Shown in pieces: positions 22,595-31,515 of a stretch of 45,737 bases of DNA (its first letter is position 1; every line of letters begins with the position of its first letter). The position numbers and the translations under genes were made by a program. Source of the DNA: Bacteroidaceae bacterium (GTDB lineage: Bacteria > Bacteroidota > Bacteroidia > Bacteroidales > Bacteroidaceae); assembly GCA_017471185.1 (NCBI GenBank), contig JAFUVZ010000063.1, positions 1-45,737 on the forward strand. Direction: 5' to 3'. Below the pieces are notes generated by a model. The model ran no database searches. It was not told the origin of the DNA and saw nothing but the letters and a program-made list of their open reading frames with translations.

Positions 22595-25138
22595 ATGCGT
22601 GGAAATATAATGCTTTGGATAGTGACACTCCTGACGAGCCTGACAGTAGGGGCTCAGGAGGTGGTTGACCTGAGAACTGAGGGCATGAGGGAGCCTTTGG
22701 GCATCGACAACATCCAGCCTCACTTCAGCTGGATCATTTCTTCTGAGAATCCGTTCTTGCAGACGGCTTATGAACTGGAGGTGGCTTCGAGTCCTGCACG
22801 ACTGAAGGAGGGAAAGGCTGACGTGTGGAAGTCGGGCGAGGTGCTGACTGACGAGACGGTGATGATACCTTTCAAAGGCAATCAGCTGCAACCCAGGCGA
22901 GTGTATTACTGGCGTGTCCGTAGCCGTAGCCAAGAGAAATGGACTCCCTGGAGCGATGTACAGCGTTTCGGCATCGGCATCATCGAGCCTGACGGGATGA
23001 GAGGCGGATATATCGGCATGGGACTGGGACAGGCACAGAGTATCTTGCTCAGGAAATCGTTCCAGGTGAAGCAGAAGAAGGGAACCGCCCTCCTGCACGT
23101 GAATTCATTGGGCTATCATGAAGCTTACCTGAACGGAAAGCCTGTGAGCCAGGCTGTACTCACGCCTGCTGTGTCGCAGATGGACCACCGCTCGCAGATT
23201 GTAACCTACGATGTCACTCCGTTGCTGCGCAAAGGAAAAAACACCTTGGTAATCTGGGCAGGATCGGGATGGTACAAGAAGGAAACGTTCAGGGCTTCGT
23301 CTGAAGGGCCATTGGTGCGCGCTGACCTGGATCTGCTGACTGGCAACGGTATCGTAGCCTTAGCACAGACAGACACCACCTGGCAAGGTCGAGCAGGAGG
23401 ATATGAGGACACCGGCACTTGGGAACCAGGGCAGTTCGGGGGTGAGCGGATAGATGCCAGCCAGGTGCCTGACCAGCTGGCAGGATTGGAGAAGGAGACA
23501 GGATGGCAGGCAGTCAAGACCGCTGACATCAAGGATATAGAGGCTACGCCACAGATGTGCGAGCTGAATGAGATCAAGGAAACGCTCACTCCGAAGAGCA
23601 TAGAGGACAAAGGCAACGGGCGTTGGCTGGTGGATATGGGGCAAGTGGTAAACGGCCTGTTTGAGATGAAGCTCCGAAACCTGCAAGCGGGCCACGAGAT
23701 GAAGGCTTCCTACTGCGACCACCTGCAGGAGCCGGATAAGTTTGAAGGCTCTTACTGGGGCGATGACATCTTCATCTCTTCGGGCAGAAAAGAGGGAGAC
23801 ACGTTCCGCAACCGCTTCAACCATCATGTGTTCCGCTATGTGCTGCTGAGCGGACTTCCTTATCAGCCCGAAACTGAGGACATACGGGTTCACCGCATCG
23901 GAATGGACATAGAGACCACAGGCACTTTCGAGAGTTCTGACGAGGACTTGAACCGCATTTACCAACTGATTACCCGGACGATGGACGGTCTGATGTGGGG
24001 CGGATACATGGTGGATTGCGCCAGCATTGAAAGACTGGGCTACGGAGGTGACGGCAACGCTTCTACCCTTTCATTGCAGAACACCTTCGATGTGGCTCCG
24101 CTATACATGAACTGGCTTCAGGCCTGGCGAGACGCGATACGCCCAGACGGGAGCGTGCCACACACGGCGCCTAATCCGTACAAGGCAGGAGGCGGTCCTT
24201 ACTGGTGCTCATTCATCGTGCAGGCTCCGTGGAGAACATGGTGGAGCTATGGCGATGAGCGTCCGATGAAGCTCACCTATGATTCAATGAAGCGCTGGCT
24301 GCAATATGTAGATAAGCATAGCCGCGACGGTCTGCTCCGCCGTTGGCCTGACGAGGAGTACCGCAACTGGTACTTAGGCGACTGGCTGGCTCCGAAGGGC
24401 ATCAACGTGCAGGAGGAAGAGAGCATCAATCTGGTGAACAACTGCGCCCTTTCACAATGCTATGCGGAGCTGATCCAGATGGCTGAGCACCTGGGAAAAC
24501 AAGCAGACAAGGAAGAATTCACCAGACGCCGTGAAGCGTTGAACCGCCTCATACACGAGGCGTTCTATCATCCGGAATCGGAAACCTACGGCACAGGAAG
24601 CCAATTGGATATGGTCTATCCGTTGCTGGTAGGAGCCGTGCCTCAGAACCTACTGGCTAAGGTGCGCCAGAAGCTTGTTGACGGATGGGACCATTTAGGC
24701 GTAGGACTGGTAGGCGTTCCTGTTCTGACCGAATGGGCTACGCTGAATCACGAAGCCGACTATATGTACCGTATGCTGAAGCAACCCGACTATCCCGGAT
24801 ATCTCTTCATGATCAACCAGGGAGCGACCGGCACCTGGGAAGACTGGCAGGATCCACGCAGCTATTTCCACAACTGCTACAACGGCATCGGCAGTTGGTT
24901 CTACCAGGCTTTAGGAGGCATCATCCCCACTCAACCCGGCTATAAGACGGTGCGCATTGACCCTCAGCATCCGCAAGGCCTGCAATGGGTAAGAGTCACC
25001 CGACGCACTCCCTACGGAACCATCGTGGTGAGCTGGAAGCAAGAAAACGGCATCTGCAAGCTGCATCTGGAAATCCCCAACGGGATAACGGCTACGGTAG
25101 GAAACAGGGTGTTGGGAGCAGGCAAATATGACCTGTAA
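22595..25138 (+). CDS. Glycoside hydrolase family 78 alpha-L-rhamnosidase
   Basis: 847 aa from the ATG at 22595 (MRGNIMLW...); a TTG three codons upstream is open but less likely. Signal peptide ends at VGAQ. An N-terminal Fn3-like beta domain (PHFSWIIS...QTAYELEVASS) and the rhamnosidase N-terminal carbohydrate-binding domain (LHVNSLGYHEAYLNGKPV) precede the (alpha/alpha)6 barrel, which has DCASIERLGYGGDG (general acid region), GATGTWEDWQDP and the closing YFHNCYNGIGSWFYQALGGI motif. It releases terminal L-rhamnose from pectin RG-I or from glycosylated plant compounds; the DCPxRxERxGW consensus is altered (DCASIERLGYGG), so specificity may differ. Alone in its unit, downstream of the operator-like array. 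Confidence 0.9.
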   Translation: MRGNIMLWIVTLLTSLTVGAQEVVDLRTEGMREPLGIDNIQPHFSWIISSENPFLQTAYELEVASSPARLKEGKADVWKSGEVLTDETVMIPFKGNQLQPRRVYYWRVRSRSQEKWTPWSDVQRFGIGIIEPDGMRGGYIGMGLGQAQSILLRKSFQVKQKKGTALLHVNSLGYHEAYLNGKPVSQAVLTPAVSQMDHRSQIVTYDVTPLLRKGKNTLVIWAGSGWYKKETFRASSEGPLVRADLDLLTGNGIVALAQTDTTWQGRAGGYEDTGTWEPGQFGGERIDASQVPDQLAGLEKETGWQAVKTADIKDIEATPQMCELNEIKETLTPKSIEDKGNGRWLVDMGQVVNGLFEMKLRNLQAGHEMKASYCDHLQEPDKFEGSYWGDDIFISSGRKEGDTFRNRFNHHVFRYVLLSGLPYQPETEDIRVHRIGMDIETTGTFESSDEDLNRIYQLITRTMDGLMWGGYMVDCASIERLGYGGDGNASTLSLQNTFDVAPLYMNWLQAWRDAIRPDGSVPHTAPNPYKAGGGPYWCSFIVQAPWRTWWSYGDERPMKLTYDSMKRWLQYVDKHSRDGLLRRWPDEEYRNWYLGDWLAPKGINVQEEESINLVNNCALSQCYAELIQMAEHLGKQADKEEFTRRREALNRLIHEAFYHPESETYGTGSQLDMVYPLLVGAVPQNLLAKVRQKLVDGWDHLGVGLVGVPVLTEWATLNHEADYMYRMLKQPDYPGYLFMINQGATGTWEDWQDPRSYFHNCYNGIGSWFYQALGGIIPTQPGYKTVRIDPQHPQGLQWVRVTRRTPYGTIVVSWKQENGICKLHLEIPNGITATVGNRVLGAGKYDL

Positions 25139-25164
25139 GCCAGCCCACTCCCTACACCAAATAT

Positions 25165-27585
25165 TTAAAACCTCAATCTCACATCTACGCCAAGCTGGAC
25201 AGGAGTGCCACGCTGGCGGAACTTATTACTCATGCTCTCGAAGAAGAAAGCGTCATAATCCATGTTGAAGATATTGTTTGCCCACAGAGCCACCTCGGAA
25301 CCCTTGTGCTGGAAAGCCAGACGGGCGTTCATGGTGCCGTAGAACTTCTGGGAATTGTTGTTCTGCACATCCCAGTAGATACGGCCATTGCCACGATAAT
25401 CGGCATTCAGTACGATATTGTCGATAAACGAACCCTCATTGAGCGCAAACACATACTGTCCACCGAGCATGAAGGTGTGCTTTGGCACAAACGGCACATA
25501 CTTTCCCTTGAGGGTAGCATTAGCCAATGGAGCATCTGTACGGAATGTGGCATAAGTATAGCCATAGTTGGCAGTGAACGAAAGGGCATCAGTAGCCTGC
25601 CAGCGCAGGGAAGCCTCAGCGCCATAGCTACGGCTCTTTCCGGCATTGACGGTAACACGGCCTAAGCCGCTTGAAGCGAACTGAGCCAGTTGCTGGTTGG
25701 TGGTGTTGATGAGGAACAGAGCCACATCAGCCAACAATGTTCCGTCGTTGGAAGTGAGGTGAGTACCCAGCTCGAAGTTCCATGAACGTTCAGGCTTATA
25801 AGCGATTGTTCCTTCCACATCATAGGTGACTTCATGAGGCGAGAAAGCGTCGCCACCCATCTGGCTCATCCTGCCACCGCTCTTCTCATTGATGGCAGCT
25901 GTCATATCGCTTGACATCTTGCTCTGTATCAAGTCAGAGAACATCTGGAAGTTATAGCCGCCGGAGCGATAGCCCTTCGACGCACTGAAATAAATGTTAT
26001 TGCGGTCGTTGAAATCATATTTGAGCGCTACCTTCGGCAGGAACTCCCAGTTGTCAGAATTCAGCTTGCCCTCGAAGCCAGGATCAATGCCGATGCCCTT
26101 CAAGCCCTCCAGCATAGGAGCCATCTGAGGGATGTTGGCCATACCCGGCATGAGGAAGTCGAAGTTCAGATGAGCAGCGGAATTATAGTCAATCCACAGC
26201 TTCTCATACTCCAATCGTGCGCCCAAGGTCAATGACAGGCCTTTGGCGAGGAAATCATGGATGGTAGATTGATGATAGAGCGCCACGTTAGCGGTAGGCG
26301 TATCGAAATCTCCCTTGATCACGAAGCTGTTGTCAGTCACATCCAGAGCCATCTCAGGCATACGCTCGTTCTGCTGGCGCAGACGCACGAACACGCTGTT
26401 CACATGATCTTCGATAATGGTCTTGATTCCATCAGGCTGGAAAGTGACAGGCGCGTCAGTCTTCAGCCACTGGTAGAAGCCGCTCAGACCGGTGGTCCAT
26501 TCCCAACGGCTGCCAGGCTTCGACTTAAACACAAACTCCTGAGAGAGCGTCTTGGAGTTCTGCTTCTGGTTCAAGGTAAAGATATCAAGAGGCGTATAGT
26601 CCTGATCCATATTCATGTCATCCTTCACGAACTGGAAGCCAGTCACGGAGTTGAACACAAAACGGTTAGCCTGATGCTCGATGTTCAGGCCCGTATTCAG
26701 CAAATGGCGCTTGTAGTCTCCCTCACGGTTGTAACCAATCTTGCCAATCATATTGGACATCTTCTCGGCAGAAGCTGTTGAAGCGCCCATATACTGGTAA
26801 GGATAAGCCCCTTGTGAGAGATATTCATAATTAATATTGAAATCGAGTTTGGTGTTGTCGGCAGGCAGATAAATGGCACGGATACGACCTCCGTATTCAT
26901 TGCCATTATCCACATGCTCATTGTTTCTCGCCACATTCTTGAAGAAGCCCCCCTGATGGTCGAAATAGAAGCCAGCAGAGAAGGCAAACTGGTCAGAAAT
27001 GCGGTGATAGTGCGTGATGGAGCCTTTATAGGCGTTATGTGTAGCACCACTTAATTGAAGATCGGTTCCCTGATAATCGAAGGGAGATTTAGTATAGACA
27101 CGAATCAGGCCACCCATCGTATTTCTTCCGTAGAGTGTACCTTGCGGGCCACGCAACACATCCACACGGTCGATCTCTGCGAAATTGAAATCGAAGGCGT
27201 TCTTATTTAAATATGGTATATTATCCACATACAAACCTACGGCAGGAGTGTTGATGCGAGAGCCAATGCCTCGGATATATGTTGATGTGGTCAGTTTGGA
27301 GCCGTAGGCAGGTATGTAGAGATTAGGCACTTGAGTGGAAAGTGACTTGACTGAAGACACCCCTCTGGCACGCATTTCAGCGTTAGAGAAAGAGGAGGAA
27401 GAGAGCGTCTGCTGACGCAAGCGGGCATTCTCCTTGGGAGTAGCCACAACTACAATCTCTTCAATATCAGCCACACGGGTAATGGTATCACCAGCTACAG
27501 GTTGTGGATCAACCGTCAGTACACCTTCTGCAAATGCCTGGCAAGCGAAAGCCAGAAACGCAGAAGTCAATATCAAATTCTTCAT
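25165..27585 (-). CDS. TonB-dependent outer-membrane receptor
   Basis: 806 aa from the ATG at 27585 (MKNLILTSAFLAFACQAFA), preferred over an in-frame start 30 bases upstream because it opens directly with the signal peptide. TonB box IEEIVVVATP; plug domain with SVKSLSTQVPNLYIPAYGS, YIRGIGSR, VGLYVDNIPYLNK and VDVLRGPQGTLYGRNTMGG; barrel ending RGTPVQLGVDVRLRF. It lacks a carboxypeptidase-like extension and has no SusD partner, so it is a classical receptor for a siderophore, haem, cobamide or other small ligand rather than a glycan importer. A LuxR-type regulator gene lies just downstream on the opposite side of its promoter, reading in the same direction and ending 87 bases before this gene's ATG region. 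Confidence 0.9.
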   Translation of the reverse strand: MKNLILTSAFLAFACQAFAEGVLTVDPQPVAGDTITRVADIEEIVVVATPKENARLRQQTLSSSSFSNAEMRARGVSSVKSLSTQVPNLYIPAYGSKLTTSTYIRGIGSRINTPAVGLYVDNIPYLNKNAFDFNFAEIDRVDVLRGPQGTLYGRNTMGGLIRVYTKSPFDYQGTDLQLSGATHNAYKGSITHYHRISDQFAFSAGFYFDHQGGFFKNVARNNEHVDNGNEYGGRIRAIYLPADNTKLDFNINYEYLSQGAYPYQYMGASTASAEKMSNMIGKIGYNREGDYKRHLLNTGLNIEHQANRFVFNSVTGFQFVKDDMNMDQDYTPLDIFTLNQKQNSKTLSQEFVFKSKPGSRWEWTTGLSGFYQWLKTDAPVTFQPDGIKTIIEDHVNSVFVRLRQQNERMPEMALDVTDNSFVIKGDFDTPTANVALYHQSTIHDFLAKGLSLTLGARLEYEKLWIDYNSAAHLNFDFLMPGMANIPQMAPMLEGLKGIGIDPGFEGKLNSDNWEFLPKVALKYDFNDRNNIYFSASKGYRSGGYNFQMFSDLIQSKMSSDMTAAINEKSGGRMSQMGGDAFSPHEVTYDVEGTIAYKPERSWNFELGTHLTSNDGTLLADVALFLINTTNQQLAQFASSGLGRVTVNAGKSRSYGAEASLRWQATDALSFTANYGYTYATFRTDAPLANATLKGKYVPFVPKHTFMLGGQYVFALNEGSFIDNIVLNADYRGNGRIYWDVQNNNSQKFYGTMNARLAFQHKGSEVALWANNIFNMDYDAFFFESMSNKFRQRGTPVQLGVDVRLRF

Positions 27586-27671
27586 ACTTACTTTGCTTTT
27601 AGTTTTACAATGCAAAGTAAGCAGAAAGCACAGAAACCTGCAATCCTTATAAATGATGATTTAACGAAACC

Positions 27672-28274
27672 TCAGATAGAGTCAGCCTCAACGTATCCTC
27701 GCATGACGGCATAGATGGTGAGTCCCGGAACCGACTTAATGCCCAGTTTCTCAGTGATATTCTTGCGGTGGGTGATGACTGTGGTCAAGCTGATGTTCAG
27801 CTTGTCGGCTATCTCCTTATTGATATAACCTCGCGTCACCAGGCTCAGCACCTCTATCTCACGCATGGAAAGCTCGTTCTGCACAGGAAACTGAGGATGG
27901 ATATGCGGATGAGGCATGCCTGGATGTCCCTTGCCGTGACCAAGCTGATGAAGCTTGAGAATCGATTTGGCCAGATGCTGCTCATCCTGATTGATATTGA
28001 GCGAGAGTACGCCGGAAAGCTGTGTCTGTGTGTCAGCATTGCAGAGCACCACCGTCTGGTATTTCTTCTGCAGGAAGAAAGTGGTATGCTCCAGATAGAT
28101 CTGGGTAGAGACGAAATAATGGGCGAACATATCAGGGGTATCATCCACCAGTTCGGCAAACGAGCCGAAAGTACGAATGGTGACACCCGGAATGATTTCC
28201 TCTAACAGGCTCTCCAGACCCAAACGAGCCAGTGAATTATTATCTATGATAGCGATTTCAAAATCCATACTCAT
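27672..28274 (-). CDS. LuxR-type regulator with receiver-like domain lacking the phospho-acceptor Asp
   Basis: 200 aa (ATG at 28274; a second ATG at 28268 is possible). The N-terminal part (about 4-108) folds like a receiver: IAIIDNNSLARLGLESLL opens it, but the acidic pair is Asp-Asn and the third-strand segment HYFVSTQIYLE (52-62) has Ser/Thr where phosphorylated Asp should be. A linker (112-127) holds five or more His (GHGKGHPGMPHPHIHP). The C-terminal LuxR HTH (about 135-195) is intact: LSMREIEVLSLVTRGYINKEIADKLNISLTTVITHRKNI. It may sense metal or protein partner instead of phosphate; that is inference. It lies directly upstream of the TonB receptor gene, same direction. Confidence 0.85.
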   Translation of the reverse strand: MSMDFEIAIIDNNSLARLGLESLLEEIIPGVTIRTFGSFAELVDDTPDMFAHYFVSTQIYLEHTTFFLQKKYQTVVLCNADTQTQLSGVLSLNINQDEQHLAKSILKLHQLGHGKGHPGMPHPHIHPQFPVQNELSMREIEVLSLVTRGYINKEIADKLNISLTTVITHRKNITEKLGIKSVPGLTIYAVMRGYVEADSI

Positions 28275-28338
28275 TATCCATTATCCATTCTCCATTATCC
28301 ATTCTCCATTATCCATTCTCCATTATCCATTCTCCATT
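28275..28338 (-). repeat. ATGGATA/ATGGAGA-type tandem repeat between the FAD gene and the LuxR-type gene
   Basis: About nine 7-base units of ATGGATA and ATGGAGA (read on the minus strand) occupy the whole gap upstream of the LuxR-type start and run into the FAD gene, encoding its last residues (MENG) and stop. Confidence 0.85.
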
Positions 28339-29975
28339 AAATAAAAGGAAGCAGCTTCCGCACAGCGTTCTCCATCAACAGCAGCAGAGACGATGCCACC
28401 AGCGTAGCCGGCACCCTCGCCACAAGGGAAGAGCCCCTGCACACGAACATGCTGCAAGGAATCCTTGTCGCGCAAGATACGCACAGGAGCAGAGGTTCGT
28501 GTCTCTACGCCGATCACGACAGCCTCGTTGGTAAGAAATCCGTGGCTCTGCTTGCCGAAATAGCGCAAGCCCTCACGCAAGCGGTCGGAGACAAACGAAG
28601 GCATCCAGAAATGCATGGGTGAAGGAATAAGTCCCGGAGCATAGCTGCTCTCAGGCAAGCTGCCTCCCAGACGTCCGTTCACGAAATCAGCCATTCGCTG
28701 GGCAGGAGCCGTCTGCCTGTAGTTGCCCTGCATCCAGCAAAGACGTTCTAAAGCAGCCTGGAAAGCTAACATCTTTAATTGAGAATTGTCAATTGACAAT
28801 TGACAATTACCCTGCGGATTGATATTTTTCCCTAAAGACTCCATATCGATATCGAACGGAGTATTGCCAAGCATCAGTTTTCCATTTTCAAGTGTCAGGT
28901 CTTCAGGCCTGAGTTCCACCACCATACCGCTGTTGCTCCAGGCTGTGTTACGATGACTGGGGCTCATGCCGTTCACCACAATCTGCTCAGGACCCGTAGC
29001 AGCCGGCACCACGATGCCACCCGGGCACATACAGAAGCTATATACCCCCCTGCCCTTCACTTGAGTGACAAAGCTATACTCAGCGGCAGGCAGATATTTT
29101 CCCCTACCTTCGCCACGATGGTATTGTATCTGGTCAATGCGATGAGCCTGATGCTCCAGACGGACACCTACGGCGATACCTTTGGCCTCTAACTCCACGC
29201 CGTTGGCATAGAGCCAGACATAGACATCGCGGGCAGAATGACCGGTAGCCAGGATGACGGGTCCTAAGAACTCTTCACCCGTATTGGTCTGAATGCCCAC
29301 CACCTTATTATCTTTGATGATGATGCCGTCCATTCTGGTTTGGAAATGCACCTCGCCTCCACACATAAGGATCGTCTTGCGCATATTCTCTATCACGCCA
29401 GGCAATTTGTCTGTACCGATATGCGGATGAGCGTCAGCCAGGATAGCGCTTGAAGCCCCATGCTGGCAAAACACGTTCAATATCTTTTCCACATTACCAC
29501 GTTTCTTGCTGCGGGTATAGAGCTTGCCGTCGGAGTAAGCCCCAGCTCCACCCTCGCCAAAGCTGTAGTTTGACTCAGCATCTACCGTTTGGGTACGGCT
29601 GATGTTGGCGATGTCCAGTTTCCGCTGGTGCACATCCTTGCCTCGCTCAATCACGACGGGCTTCAAGCCAAGCTCAATCAGTCTCAAGGCAGCGAAGAGC
29701 CCACCTGGGCCTGCTCCCACCACAATCACCTGGGGTTTGCCATCTACCTCTGGATAAACCACCGGCGTATATTCCAGTTCCTCGGGCTGTTCGTTCACAT
29801 AGACGCGTACCGTAAGATTCACATAGATGGTACGTTGTCTGGCATCAATGCTCCGCTTCAGGATCCTGATGGCGTTGATGCCTGTCAGTCCCTTCTCTTC
29901 TTTCAGATAACGCTTGATGCTGTCGCTATCCGCTGCCACTTCCGGCAATACTCTTATCTGATATTCAGCTGTCAT
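28323..29975 (-). CDS. NAD(P)/FAD-dependent oxidoreductase (COG2509-like)
   Basis: 550 aa from the ATG at 29975; a TTG 9 bases upstream would overlap the radA stop. A short N-terminal domain precedes the FAD Rossmann loop VIVVGAGPGGLFAALR (about 84-99). Other features are YSFGEGGAGAYSDGKLYTR, a family signature, ILATGHSARDVY, and FPCGEGAGYAGGIVSAAVDG near the C-terminus for FAD. Substrate unknown. Two segments are repeat-derived: GNCQLSIDNSQLK (from the AATTGACA repeat at 28776-28810) and the terminal MENG. The ATG lies one base after the radA stop, so they are cotranscribed. Confidence 0.88.
   Translation of the reverse strand: MTAEYQIRVLPEVAADSDSIKRYLKEEKGLTGINAIRILKRSIDARQRTIYVNLTVRVYVNEQPEELEYTPVVYPEVDGKPQVIVVGAGPGGLFAALRLIELGLKPVVIERGKDVHQRKLDIANISRTQTVDAESNYSFGEGGAGAYSDGKLYTRSKKRGNVEKILNVFCQHGASSAILADAHPHIGTDKLPGVIENMRKTILMCGGEVHFQTRMDGIIIKDNKVVGIQTNTGEEFLGPVILATGHSARDVYVWLYANGVELEAKGIAVGVRLEHQAHRIDQIQYHRGEGRGKYLPAAEYSFVTQVKGRGVYSFCMCPGGIVVPAATGPEQIVVNGMSPSHRNTAWSNSGMVVELRPEDLTLENGKLMLGNTPFDIDMESLGKNINPQGNCQLSIDNSQLKMLAFQAALERLCWMQGNYRQTAPAQRMADFVNGRLGGSLPESSYAPGLIPSPMHFWMPSFVSDRLREGLRYFGKQSHGFLTNEAVVIGVETRTSAPVRILRDKDSLQHVRVQGLFPCGEGAGYAGGIVSAAVDGERCAEAASFYLMENG
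28776..28810 (-). repeat. AATTGACAATTG-type repeat in frame inside the FAD oxidoreductase gene
   Basis: About three tandem copies of AATTGACA/AATTGTCA units. Read on the gene strand they encode CQLSIDNSQLK in the middle of an otherwise conserved region. Confidence 0.8.
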
Positions 29976-29976
29976 A

Positions 29977-31377
29977 CTATCCAAATAAAATTCTGAACGC
30001 TTCTTCTACTTTCTTAACTGGAATCAGTTCGATATCCAAGTTCTTGGTATCAAGACCTTTCAAGTTATACTTAGGCAAGACGAACCGCTTGAAGCCAAGC
30101 TTCTGAGCCTCACTGATTCGCTGCATGATGCGGCTCACAGGACGAATCTCGCCCGAAAGGCCAATCTCGCCAGCCACACAGACGCCAGGCTCCAAGGCAG
30201 CATCCATATTGCTCGACAGGATGGCACTGATTACGGCAAGGTCAATCGCCGTATCGTTCACACGCAGTCCGCCAGCTATATTGAGGAACACATCCTTCTG
30301 CGCCAGCTTGAACCCCACGCGCTTCTCCAAGACCGCTAACAGCATGTTCATTCGCCTCAGGTCAAAGCCTGTGGCAGAACGCTGGGGATAGCCGTAAACA
30401 GCACTGCTCACCAAAGCCTGCACCTCAATCAGGAAAGGTCTGACACCCTCGATGGCTCCGGCAATAGCGATGCCGCTCATGCCCTCATGGTCTTCGTTGA
30501 GCAACAGTTCTGAAGGATTGCTCACTTGACGCAAACCATCCTGACGCATCTCATAGATTCCCAGTTCGTCCGTGCTACCGAAGCGGTTCTTAATGCCTCG
30601 CAGGATGCGATACATATAATGCTGGTCGCCTTCGAACTGCAGAACAGTATCTACAATATGTTCCAATATCTTAGGACCGGCAATCGTGCCTTCCTTATTG
30701 ATATGTCCGATCAGGATCACAGCCGTATGGTTCTCTTTGGCGAAACGCAAGATGGAAGCAGCACACTCCCTGATCTGGGTAATGCTGCCAGGTGAAGAAT
30801 CAGCCAGTTCGGTATAGATCGTCTGGATGGAGTCGATAATCACAATGTCTGGCTCCACCTCTCTGATGTGCTTGAAAATCTGCTCCAGCGAGGTTTCGCA
30901 GAGAATCATCAAATCTCCATTCTCCCTACTCCCTACGCCGTCCAAAGATTTCTCAATTCTGTCTGCACGGAGCTTGAGCTGACGATGGCTTTCCTCACCA
31001 CTCACGTAGAGGATGCGTTTCTCCTTCATCTGCAAGGCAGTCTGCATCACCAGCGTACTCTTTCCGATACCCGGTTCACCACCGATCAACACCAATGAAC
31101 CCTTCACCAGTCCGCCTCCCAGCACACGGTTCAGTTCGGCATCATGCATATCGATGCGAGGCTCGGCAGACGCGTCAATCTCATGCAGCCTCACGGGCTT
31201 CATACTTCGCTGTGCGTCATACTGCAAGCCAGCTCCTCCGCCTTTGGATAGCGGTTCCTTGTGTATCACTATTTCCTGAAACGTGTTCCATTGTCCGCAT
31301 GAGGGACACTTGCCCAGCCATTTGGGTGAATCGTATCCGCAATTGGAACAAACGTATGCTGATTTATCTTTCGCCAT
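29977..31377 (-). CDS. radA: DNA repair protein RadA (Sms)
   Basis: 466 aa. N-terminal C4 zinc finger (CSNCGYDSPKWLGKCPSCGQW), RecA-like ATPase with Walker A GGEPGIGKST, the RadA-specific KNRFGSTDELG motif, and a Lon-like C-terminal domain (GVCVAGEIGLSGEIRPV). Branch-migration helicase that extends recombination intermediates. In the segment after GEESHRQLKLRADRIEK there are extra residues (LDGVGSRENGD) that come from a GGGAGTA-type repeat on the DNA (30912-30935). Followed with a 1-base gap by the FAD gene. Divergent from nadK. Confidence 0.95.
   Translation of the reverse strand: MAKDKSAYVCSNCGYDSPKWLGKCPSCGQWNTFQEIVIHKEPLSKGGGAGLQYDAQRSMKPVRLHEIDASAEPRIDMHDAELNRVLGGGLVKGSLVLIGGEPGIGKSTLVMQTALQMKEKRILYVSGEESHRQLKLRADRIEKSLDGVGSRENGDLMILCETSLEQIFKHIREVEPDIVIIDSIQTIYTELADSSPGSITQIRECAASILRFAKENHTAVILIGHINKEGTIAGPKILEHIVDTVLQFEGDQHYMYRILRGIKNRFGSTDELGIYEMRQDGLRQVSNPSELLLNEDHEGMSGIAIAGAIEGVRPFLIEVQALVSSAVYGYPQRSATGFDLRRMNMLLAVLEKRVGFKLAQKDVFLNIAGGLRVNDTAIDLAVISAILSSNMDAALEPGVCVAGEIGLSGEIRPVSRIMQRISEAQKLGFKRFVLPKYNLKGLDTKNLDIELIPVKKVEEAFRILFG
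30912..30935 (-). repeat. GGGAGTA/ATGGAGA-type repeat in frame inside radA
   Basis: On the gene strand it reads GTAGGGAGTAGGGAGAATGG plus AGAT, two GTAGGGA units joined to an ATGGAGA unit. It encodes VGSRENGD in a region of RadA that is shorter in the homologues I recall. A one-and-a-half unit relative of it is at 25145-25156. Confidence 0.65.
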
Positions 31378-31408
31378 AATCTTGCTTCATCAATAAAATG
31401 CAAAGTAA

Positions 31409-31422
31409 CGGAATTTATTCCG
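31409..31422. promoter_or_regulatory. Palindrome CGGAATTTATTCCG in the radA-nadK intergenic region
   Basis: Six-base arms around TT, just upstream of the radA -7 region (TTACTTTG, 31401-31407 on the minus strand), in the 138-bp divergent region. Placement suits an operator, but nothing ties it to a known regulator. Confidence 0.3.
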
Positions 31423-31515
31423 AAGTTCAAAGTTTCATGTCGAAAACCATCCCATCATTTGGAAATATCATCGGAATTTGCTTAATTTGCCTTTTCATCA
31501 AACGAACTAAAGGAT

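Noticed and set aside
25139-25164. Terminator between the convergent GH78 and TonB receptor genes
   Set aside because: The 26 bases hold no hairpin; only a one-and-a-half unit CTCCCTAC motif related to the repeat in radA.
28275-28338. Possible CRISPR-like array
   Set aside because: Units are 7 bases with no spacers, and no cas genes are present; it is a simple tandem repeat.
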